This document shows positions 1 through 5,229 of a DNA stretch of 5,229 nucleotides, one piece after another. Each line of letters starts with the position of its first letter. Position 1 is the first letter of the stretch. The stretch comes from Pontiellaceae bacterium (GTDB taxonomy: Bacteria; Verrucomicrobiota; Kiritimatiellia; Kiritimatiellales; Tichowtungiaceae): NCBI GenBank assembly GCA_025457785.1, contig JALOTS010000180.1, positions 1 to 5,229 on the forward strand, given 5' to 3'. The position numbers and the translations under genes are program-made. The notes beneath the pieces are model-generated. The model searched no databases and was not told where the DNA came from. It was given only the letters and a program-made list of their open reading frames with translations.

Positions 1-1896
1 CACTGATTCAGGTACGGAGAGTTCACCTGTATTCAAACGAAACTCCGGATGTTCCGGCGCCTCATAGGGATCGCTCACGCCGGTAAACTGCTGAATTTCA
101 CCCGTCCGCGCTTTTTTATAAAGTCCTTTCGGGTCGCGCTGCTCACACAGTTCAATCGGCGCATCGATGAAGATCTCGAAAAACCGGTCTGCGCCTATGA
201 TCTCACGGGCGTGACGGCGGTCTGCGCGATACGGAGAAATAAACGCTGTAATTACAAGAAGTCCCGCATCATTGAACAGTTTTGCAACCTCTGCGATCCG
301 CCGGATGTTTTCTTTGCGGTCTTCCGCCGAAAATCCGAGATCGCGATTCAGTCCATGCCGGATATTGTCTCCGTCCAGAATGCAGCAGGCCTGCCCCATA
401 TCGATTAATTCGCGCTCAAGCCGGCGCGCAATGGTGGACTTGCCCGACCCGCTCAAACCGGTCAGCCAGAGCGTTGCGCCCTTCTGCCGGAAGAGTTTTT
501 GCCGGTCTTCAGCGGACACAAGACTATCGGTTTTTACAATGTTCTGACTGACCGGTTTCGAACTTTTTTCCTTCGAAACCACCCGGTCAACAATCATGCC
601 GGCGCCGACTGTTATATTGGTCATGCGATCAATAATAATAAACGCCCCGGTTGCCCGGTTCCGTTCATAGGGGTCAAATGCGATTGGACGATGCACAGTG
701 ATATGCACCCGGGCAATTTCGTTCAGGTCAAGGGTTCCCGCCGTCTCCTTCCGCCGGTGCATGGTGTTGACATCCACTTTGTACCGGATGTCCGCCAGCA
801 CACCGGGCACCATATTGGTGGTCTGCTTAATCAAATACGACCGCCCGGTTTGAGCGGGCGTTTCGTGCATCCAGACCACCATGGCTTCAAATTCATTTCC
901 GATATGCGGAAGGTTTCCGACCGGCACCAGCATGTTCCCGCGCGACACATCAATTTCGTCTTCCAGCGTCACCGTTACCGCCATCGGCGCAAACGCCTCG
1001 GGAACCTCACCGTCCGGACTGAGGATCGACTTGATTTTCGACGTACGGCGCGAAGGCAAACTCATCACCGCATCCCCGACGCGCATCACGCCGGAGGCGA
1101 CAGTTCCGCTGAATCCGCGAAAGTTCAGATTCGGACGCAATACATGTTGAACCGGAAAACGCATATCGACCAGATTCCGGTCCGTGGCAATATTCACGCT
1201 TTCAAGATGATGCAGGAATGTCGGCCCGTCATACCACGGCATTTTAGCGGACTTCTCCACCACGTTGTCGCCCTTGAGCGCCGACATTGGAATGAAGTGA
1301 ATATCTGAAAAACTCAAGCGGGCAACAAATTCGTTATAATCTCTTCGGATCCGCTCATAAACGTCTTCCGACCAGTCCATCAAATCCATCTTGTTCACCG
1401 CCACAACGACATGCTTGATGCCGAGCATGGAACAAATGAAGCTGTGACGGCGCGTTTGTGTAATCACACCGCTGCGGGCATCAATCAGAATGACCGCCAG
1501 ATTACAGGTTGACGCGCCGGTTGCCATATTGCGCGTGTACTGTTCATGGCCGGGCGTGTCCGCAATGATAAATTTACGTTTATCCGTCGAAAAATACCGG
1601 TATGCCACATCAATGGTAATCCCCTGTTCACGCTCGGCTTTCAGGCCGTCTGTCAACAGAGCCGGATCAAAATCATCACCGGTTGTTCCGTGAATCTTCG
1701 AGTCTTTTGTCACGGCGGCCAGTTGATCTTCATAAATCATGTGGCTGTCATAAAGCAGCCGCCCGATCAACGTGGACTTCCCGTCATCGACAGAACCGCA
1801 CGTCAGAAAACGAAGGAGATCCTTTTCTTCATGACGGCGGAGATACCCCTTGATATCCTTCGCAATAAACTCTTTTTCCTGCACTTCGTAGGCCAT
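1..1896 (-). CDS. cysNC: Bifunctional sulfate adenylyltransferase subunit 1 / adenylylsulfate kinase (CysN-CysC fusion), 3' end cut by the window
   Basis: This gene has an open frame of 632 codons from an ATG at 1896 to the left edge, without a stop. The N-terminal half is CysN, the GTPase subunit that drives ATP sulfurylase with CysD. It has the G1 P-loop GSVDDGKST (residues 34-42), REQGITIDVAYR (89-100), G3 DTPGH (113-117), G4 NKMD (168-171) and SALKGDNV (205-212), then elongation-factor-like beta-barrel domains to about 440. After a short linker comes the APS kinase CysC, which makes PAPS from APS and ATP. It has a second P-loop GLSGSGKST (480-488), DGDNIRHGLN (508-517), ISPYRADR (553-560, whose Ser is at the position phosphorylated in E. 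coli CysC) and KGLYKKARTGEI with FTGVSDPYE nearer the end. The last visible residues, LNTGELSVPESV, match the usual CysC tail, so only about 20-25 residues should be missing. All motifs are intact and no frameshift is seen. A GGGA ribosome site lies 8 nt before the ATG. The gene follows cysD by 40 bp and is probably co-transcribed with it. The protein is cytoplasmic. Confidence 0.97.
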   Translation of the reverse strand, partial: MAYEVQEKEFIAKDIKGYLRRHEEKDLLRFLTCGSVDDGKSTLIGRLLYDSHMIYEDQLAAVTKDSKIHGTTGDDFDPALLTDGLKAEREQGITIDVAYRYFSTDKRKFIIADTPGHEQYTRNMATGASTCNLAVILIDARSGVITQTRRHSFICSMLGIKHVVVAVNKMDLMDWSEDVYERIRRDYNEFVARLSFSDIHFIPMSALKGDNVVEKSAKMPWYDGPTFLHHLESVNIATDRNLVDMRFPVQHVLRPNLNFRGFSGTVASGVMRVGDAVMSLPSRRTSKIKSILSPDGEVPEAFAPMAVTVTLEDEIDVSRGNMLVPVGNLPHIGNEFEAMVVWMHETPAQTGRSYLIKQTTNMVPGVLADIRYKVDVNTMHRRKETAGTLDLNEIARVHITVHRPIAFDPYERNRATGAFIIIDRMTNITVGAGMIVDRVVSKEKSSKPVSQNIVKTDSLVSAEDRQKLFRQKGATLWLTGLSGSGKSTIARRLERELIDMGQACCILDGDNIRHGLNRDLGFSAEDRKENIRRIAEVAKLFNDAGLLVITAFISPYRADRRHAREIIGADRFFEIFIDAPIELCEQRDPKGLYKKARTGEIQQFTGVSDPYEAPEHPEFRLNTGELSVPESV

Positions 1897-1915
1897 ATTT
1901 TTTGTCCCAAAAAAT
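1897..1915 (-). repeat. Perfect 8-bp inverted repeat immediately before the cysNC start codon
   Basis: On the minus strand the arms ATTTTTTG and CAAAAAAT are exact reverse complements separated by the 3-nt loop GGA, and the ATG follows directly. Seven of the eight pairs are A-T, so the stem is weak and may form only transiently. It is listed because it frames the cysNC ribosome site and sits next to a second perfect inverted repeat. Chance pairing of two A/T tracts is a real alternative. Confidence 0.5.
1905..1908 (-). promoter_or_regulatory. Ribosome binding site of cysNC, lying in a hairpin loop
   Basis: On the minus strand GGGA lies 8 nt upstream of the ATG at 1896, the only plausible Shine-Dalgarno element there. 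It is a short, weak match. Three of its bases (GGA) form the loop of the inverted repeat at 1897-1915, and the first G is the closing base pair of that stem. This placement could expose the site to the ribosome or modulate access to it. The functional effect is inference. Confidence 0.5.
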
Positions 1916-1920
1916 AAATC

Positions 1921-1945
1921 TATTTCTGATCGGAGATCAGAAATA
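1921..1945 (-). repeat. Perfect 11-bp stem-loop over the cysD stop codon
   Basis: The arms TATTTCTGATC (1921-1931) and GATCAGAAATA (1935-1945) are exact reverse complements around a 3-nt loop. On the transcribed strand the hairpin takes in the last two sense codons of cysD and its TGA, then runs into the intergenic gap. A T-rich stretch (TTTATTTTTT) follows after two further bases. Only three of the 11 pairs are G-C, so a strong intrinsic terminator is unlikely. A weak attenuator, an RNA processing or stability element, or a coupling signal between cysD and cysNC are better guesses. The symmetry is directly seen and the role is inferred. Confidence 0.65.
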
Positions 1946-2842
1946 GCCATCCTTCTTCTTCTCTTCCATACTGGCGGCACCGTCGTAATCAATCACACGG
2001 CCCTGCCGCTCCGAGGTTGTAGTGAGCAGCATTTCCTGCACGATCTCTTCCAGCGTTTCTGCATTCGACTCTATCGCGCCGGTCAACGGGTAACAACCCA
2101 GTGTGCGAAAACGGACTTTTTTCACCATCGGCTTTTCACCCGGCTTAAGCTCCATCCGGTCATCGTCGATCATAATCAGCGTTCCGCTGCGCTCCACCAC
2201 GGGGCGTTCGGCGGCGAAATAGAGCGGAACAATCGGAATTTCTTCGCGCAGCAGATAAAGCCAGATATCAAGTTCCGTCCAGTTGGAAATCGGAAACACG
2301 CGAATGGATTCCCCCTTGTTCACTTTGGCATTATAGAGATTCCACAATTCGGGCCGCTGATTTTTGGGATCCCACTGATGAAACTCATTGCGGAAACTGT
2401 ACACCCGCTCTTTGGCGCGGGACTTCTCTTCGTCCCGGCGGGCACCGCCGAACGCGGCATCAAAACCGTAATGATTGAGCGCCTGCTTCAATCCGTCCGT
2501 TTTCATCACCTGCGTATGTTTTTCGGAACCGTGCTTGAAAGGATTGCTAATATCCTTGCCCTCGGGATTAATCCAGACCTTGACCTCCACCTGATATTTT
2601 TCGGCCATCAGCGTCCGGAATCTGTACATTTCGCGGAACTTCCACTGCGTATCGACATGCATCAGAGGAAACGGGATTTTTCCGGGAGAAAACGCTTTAT
2701 GCGCCAAGTGCAGCATAACCGAGGAGTCTTTGCCGATGGAATAAAGCATCACCGGATTCTCGAACTCCGCCGCCACTTCACGAATGATGTGGATGCTTTC
2801 CGCTTCCAGTTGTTTCAGATGGGACAAGTTGTAACCGGACAT
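1937..2842 (-). CDS. cysD: Sulfate adenylyltransferase subunit 2 (ATP sulfurylase small subunit)
   Basis: CysD is the catalytic subunit that adenylates sulfate with ATP to give APS and pyrophosphate. It works as a complex with the CysN GTPase, encoded next in the operon. The protein has 301 residues, the usual CysD length of about 300. It belongs to the PAPS reductase/ATP sulfurylase fold of the N-type PP-loop ATPases. Visible signatures are the PP-loop SIGKDSSV (35-42), HVDTQWKF (62-69), GGARRDEEKSRAKER (132-146), FPISNWTELDIWLYL (183-197), RFRTLGCYPLTG (244-255) and the family C-terminus MEEKKKDGYF. The ATG at 2842 gives the standard N-terminus and has an A-rich AAGG ribosome site 8 nt upstream. 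The gene starts 26 bp after the permease stop, consistent with one transcript. Its stop codon lies within a perfect stem-loop. No truncation or missing motif is seen, and the protein is cytoplasmic. Confidence 0.98.
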   Translation of the reverse strand: MSGYNLSHLKQLEAESIHIIREVAAEFENPVMLYSIGKDSSVMLHLAHKAFSPGKIPFPLMHVDTQWKFREMYRFRTLMAEKYQVEVKVWINPEGKDISNPFKHGSEKHTQVMKTDGLKQALNHYGFDAAFGGARRDEEKSRAKERVYSFRNEFHQWDPKNQRPELWNLYNAKVNKGESIRVFPISNWTELDIWLYLLREEIPIVPLYFAAERPVVERSGTLIMIDDDRMELKPGEKPMVKKVRFRTLGCYPLTGAIESNAETLEEIVQEMLLTTTSERQGRVIDYDGAASMEEKKKDGYF

Positions 2843-2850
2843 GATTTTTA

Positions 2851-2854
2851 CCTT
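2851..2854 (-). promoter_or_regulatory. Ribosome binding site of cysD
   Basis: AAGG, preceded by further A residues on the minus strand, sits 8 nt before the ATG at 2842 in the 26-bp gap after the permease gene. It supports that ATG as the cysD start. I see no promoter-like element in this short gap, which favours read-through from upstream. Confidence 0.6.
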
Positions 2855-2868
2855 TTTTGAAAACTGAA

Positions 2869-4653
2869 TCAGAAGGGCCAGAATAAGGGGGCCAGCCCGA
2901 CGGCTACAACCCCGAAAAGAATATTCAGCGGAATCCCGATTCGAAGATAATCAGTAAACCGGTATCCGCCGGGACCGTAAACCATCAAATTGGTTTGATA
3001 GCCGATCGGGGTGGAAAAGCTGGCTGACGCGGCGATCATCACGCAGATAACAAACGGCATGGGATTGACTCCCAGCCGCTCCGCCGTGCTCATGGCAACG
3101 GGAAAAACCAGCGCGGCGGCCGCATTGTTGGTAATAATTTCAGTGAATACATTCGTCACCAGATAAACCATTGCCAGAGCCCACCATGGCTGATCATGCA
3201 CCAATCCGAGCAACGCTCCGGCAATCGTGGCGGCGGCTCCGGTTTTTTCCAAAGCCATGCCGAGGCCCAGCGCGGCGGCAATCACCACCAGCACATTCCA
3301 TTCGATGCTTTTGCGGGCCTGCGCGGTCGAGCAGCAGCGGAGTAAAAGCATCGCCCCGGCGGCGACCAACGCCGCGTGAAGCATATCCAGCCAGCCCAGA
3401 GAAGCTGACAGCACCATTCCGGCCAGAATTGCAATCGCCCATGGCGCTTTTTCAAACCGGCGCGGAGTGGAATTTTCCACCCCGCTGATCAGATAGAAAT
3501 CATGTGCATCTTTTTGCCGGGGAATAAACCCGGCATGCGACTCTATCAACAGCATATCGCCTGCCCTCAACTTTACATCGCCGATTTTTCCGCATAGACG
3601 TTCGCCGTTGCGCGCAACCGCAATCACCACCGCGTTATAAACGCTGCGGAACCGGCCTTCACGAATCGTTTTACCAACCAGCGGGCACGTATGCGAAACC
3701 ACCGCCTCGACCAGACAGCGCCGGTGACGGGGCGCATCCAGCTTGAACAACTGATCAGGAGCGGGCTGAAGTCCGCGCTGATTGTAAAGCTCTCTCATCG
3801 ATTCAATATTACCGACAAAAATAAGTCGGTCTCCTTCGCACAGAATTTCCGCCGGAGACACCGCAGAAAGGACCTGCCCGTTCCGGATTAACTCCGCGAG
3901 AAAAGCCCCCGGCAAATGGCGCAGGCCGGATTTTTCAATCGTATTTCCGGCCAGCGGACTTTTAGAACTGACCTCCAGTTCCAGCGTGTACTCGCGCGGA
4001 TTATCAAAAACTTCGTCAACGGCTTTCCGGTCAGGCAGAAGCTTATGACTGAACAGAACGAGATAGATCACCCCGGCCAAAGCGCAGGGAACACCCAGTT
4101 TGGTGATTTCAAACATACTCAGTCCGGAGTTATGAAACCGCGCCTGCACCATGGTGTTGACGACCAGATTTGTGCTGGTACCGATCAGAGTACAAATGCC
4201 GCCGAAGAGTGCGGCGTAGCTCAACGGAAGCATCATGCGCGAGGGCGAAATGCGCAGGCGGCGGCACCATTCCGTCACCACCGGTATGAACATCGCCACC
4301 ACCGGCGTGTTGTTAAGAAACGCGCTCAGCGAAATTACCGGAGCAAGCATTCTCAACTGCGCGCGCCGCGGTCCTTTCGGGAAACCGAGCACATGCTGGG
4401 AAATCCACGACAAGCCGCCGGTTTCCTGCAAACCCGCCACCACCACGTAAAGCACCCCGACGGTGATCATCCCCGGCGCACCAAACCCGGCCAGTGCCGT
4501 TTTAGCATCCAGAACGCCGCCGATCATCAATACGCCCAGCCCCCCGACAAAAACAAAATCCGCCGGAAGACGAGTAAAAATCAGCAGCGCCAGCGTGAAA
4601 ACAACAACACCTATCGTCAACCACGCCTCCCAACTTAAATCTGCGAAGCTCAC
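2869..4653 (-). CDS. SLC13/DASS-family permease with two RCK_C (TrkA-C) domains, probable sulfate transporter
   Basis: This is a 594-residue inner-membrane anion transporter of the divalent anion:sodium symporter (SLC13) superfamily. The N-terminal half has hydrophobic segments at about 10-28, 32-50, 58-76, 103-126, 143-166 and 186-203. The C-terminal half has them at about 404-420, 424-440, 453-470, 473-487, 491-508, 532-548 and 573-592. The two halves carry the paired substrate-site signatures: LNNTPVVAMFIP (113-124) with IGTSTNLVVN (157-166), and ITNNAAAALVFP (507-518) with TPIGYQTNLMVYGPGGY (548-564). Between them, about 220-292 and 312-392 are two soluble modules resembling RCK_C domains, each with a GD(R/M)L(I/L) strand (274-278, 365-369). 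Such modules commonly sit in the cytoplasmic loop of this family and may bind a regulatory ligand. Start is GTG at 4653, with a strong AAGGAG 6 nt upstream, overlapping the cysQ stop as GTGA. Sulfate as substrate is inferred from the cysQ/cysDNC neighbours. Thiosulfate, another oxyanion or a dicarboxylate cannot be excluded from sequence alone. Confidence 0.9.
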   Translation of the reverse strand: MSFADLSWEAWLTIGVVVFTLALLIFTRLPADFVFVGGLGVLMIGGVLDAKTALAGFGAPGMITVGVLYVVVAGLQETGGLSWISQHVLGFPKGPRRAQLRMLAPVISLSAFLNNTPVVAMFIPVVTEWCRRLRISPSRMMLPLSYAALFGGICTLIGTSTNLVVNTMVQARFHNSGLSMFEITKLGVPCALAGVIYLVLFSHKLLPDRKAVDEVFDNPREYTLELEVSSKSPLAGNTIEKSGLRHLPGAFLAELIRNGQVLSAVSPAEILCEGDRLIFVGNIESMRELYNQRGLQPAPDQLFKLDAPRHRRCLVEAVVSHTCPLVGKTIREGRFRSVYNAVVIAVARNGERLCGKIGDVKLRAGDMLLIESHAGFIPRQKDAHDFYLISGVENSTPRRFEKAPWAIAILAGMVLSASLGWLDMLHAALVAAGAMLLLRCCSTAQARKSIEWNVLVVIAAALGLGMALEKTGAAATIAGALLGLVHDQPWWALAMVYLVTNVFTEIITNNAAAALVFPVAMSTAERLGVNPMPFVICVMIAASASFSTPIGYQTNLMVYGPGGYRFTDYLRIGIPLNILFGVVAVGLAPLFWPF

Positions 4654-5229
4654 ACCTTACTCCTTTTTTGACAGTCCCTGCCGAATACAACAAACGACGG
4701 ATTCAGAAAATTCTCCTTATTATACGCTACCGGCACATCCGTCCCGTATTGCACCACCGTTCCGCCGGAAGCCTCCACCACGGCCTGCGCGGCGGCGGTG
4801 TCCCACTCCATGGTCGGCGCAATCCGCGGATAAACGTCCGCACGGCCTTCAGCGACCATGCAAAGTTTCAGCGAACTGCCGCTTGAAACCATCTCGACCG
4901 GGGCCCGCTTCTCCAGTGCCTTAATAAACAGTTCCGTTTCCGGGTTCATATGCGAACGGGAGGCAACCACACGGATTGCCGATTTGCAATGGTTGATTTC
5001 GGTTTGAAGAGGAAGCGATTCAAAAAAAAATCCCGGATTTGCAGAAACCTCATCCATGTTTTCCGCTATCCGGAAAAGTTCATCACCGGCTGCGCGGAAC
5101 GCTCCCGTTCCGGCGATACCGATATATGCTGTTTTCAGAACCGGAGCATATACAACCCCCAGAATCGGCCGTCCGGCCTCAATCAACGCGATGTTAACCG
5201 TAAATTCACCGTTTTTTTTAATTTTATTG
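4650..5229 (-). CDS. cysQ: 3'(2'),5'-bisphosphate nucleotidase (PAP phosphatase) CysQ, 5' end cut by the window
   Basis: CysQ hydrolyses 3'-phosphoadenosine 5'-phosphate (PAP), the inhibitory by-product of PAPS use, to AMP and phosphate. It is an Mg-dependent, Li-sensitive phosphatase of the inositol monophosphatase superfamily. The C-terminal 192 residues are visible. A TTG at 5186 could be called a start but is internal, because the frame continues upstream without a stop as KKNGEFTVNIALIEAGRPIL, the conserved CysQ stretch just after the metal-binding DPLDGT motif. That motif and about 55-80 N-terminal residues must lie beyond the right edge. Also visible are VVYAPV, VVASRSHMNPETE (about residues 87-99 of the visible part), SSGSSLK, VAEGRADVYPR and WDTAAAQAV, whose Asp (codon 4802-4800) is the second metal-site ligand. 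The tail FLNPSFVVFG is typical. The stretch between VVYAPV and VVASRSH is some 20 residues longer than in E. coli CysQ. It contains a run of nine T bases coding for three Phe. The gene probably leads the visible operon, and its promoter is outside the window. The protein is probably cytoplasmic or membrane-associated. Confidence 0.95.
   Translation of the reverse strand, partial: NKIKKNGEFTVNIALIEAGRPILGVVYAPVLKTAYIGIAGTGAFRAAGDELFRIAENMDEVSANPGFFFESLPLQTEINHCKSAIRVVASRSHMNPETELFIKALEKRAPVEMVSSGSSLKLCMVAEGRADVYPRIAPTMEWDTAAAQAVVEASGGTVVQYGTDVPVAYNKENFLNPSFVVFGRDCQKRSKV
4660..4665 (-). promoter_or_regulatory. Strong ribosome binding site deciding the permease GTG start, with GTGA coupling to cysQ
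   Basis: AAGGAG lies in the last codons of cysQ, 6 nt before the GTG at 4653. The start codon overlaps the cysQ TGA (4652-4650) as GTGA. A near-ideal site at near-ideal spacing supports the GTG as the true start and suggests that permease translation is coupled to cysQ. Confidence 0.85.

Noticed and set aside
499..1308. A 269-codon plus-strand open frame antisense to cysNC
   Set aside because: Its translation is rich in His, Arg and Pro with no recognisable motif, and it lies wholly opposite a strongly conserved CysN/CysC coding frame. It is a shadow of that gene.
1904..1945. A strong intrinsic terminator ending transcription after cysD
   Set aside because: The stem has only three G-C pairs, the T-rich stretch is interrupted, and CysN, the obligate partner of CysD, follows on the same strand. 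At most it is a weak attenuator or processing element.
2378..2860. A 160-codon plus-strand open frame antisense to cysD
   Set aside because: It covers conserved CysD motifs on the opposite strand, has no recognisable domain of its own, and is a shadow.
3916..4638. A 240-codon plus-strand open frame antisense to the permease
   Set aside because: Its composition is dominated by Arg, His, Gln and Asn, as expected from the complement of hydrophobic membrane-protein codons. No domain or motif is recognisable, and the minus-strand permease explains the region.
5184..5186. TTG at 5186 as the start codon of cysQ
   Set aside because: The frame stays open upstream and encodes conserved CysQ residues (NGEFTVNIA). 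The real start must lie beyond the window.

Overview
The window is one compact minus-strand block for sulfate uptake and activation. In transcription order (right to left) it holds cysQ (PAP/bisphosphate phosphatase, 5' end beyond the right edge), an SLC13/DASS permease with two RCK_C-type domains, cysD (ATP sulfurylase small subunit), and a cysN-cysC fusion (GTPase subunit of ATP sulfurylase plus APS kinase, 3' end beyond the left edge). All four genes share a strand. The junctions are a 4-bp GTGA overlap (cysQ/permease), a 26-bp gap (permease/cysD) and a 40-bp gap (cysD/cysNC), so a single operon is the natural reading. No RNA gene, mobile element, CRISPR array or plus-strand gene is supported.

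The genes make a coherent pathway. The permease probably imports sulfate, CysD with CysN makes APS from ATP and sulfate at the cost of GTP, the CysC domain phosphorylates APS to PAPS, and CysQ clears the PAP left when PAPS is used. No PAPS reductase, sulfite reductase or sulfotransferase is visible. The window therefore does not show whether the PAPS feeds cysteine synthesis or sulfation of carbohydrates or other molecules.

The organism is a bacterium, probably Gram-negative, with moderate GC and ordinary Shine-Dalgarno sites. CysDN-type sulfurylase with a CysNC fusion occurs in Proteobacteria, Bacteroidota and the PVC/Kiritimatiellota group among others. I cannot assign a phylum from the sequence, and a free-living aquatic lineage is only a guess.

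The most unusual local structure is the cysD-cysNC junction. Two perfect inverted repeats fill almost all of it: an 11-bp stem over the cysD stop codon, and an 8-bp A/T-rich stem immediately before the cysNC ATG whose 3-nt loop holds most of the ribosome binding site. The rest of the window is well-conserved sulfate metabolism, and I see no undescribed system in it.
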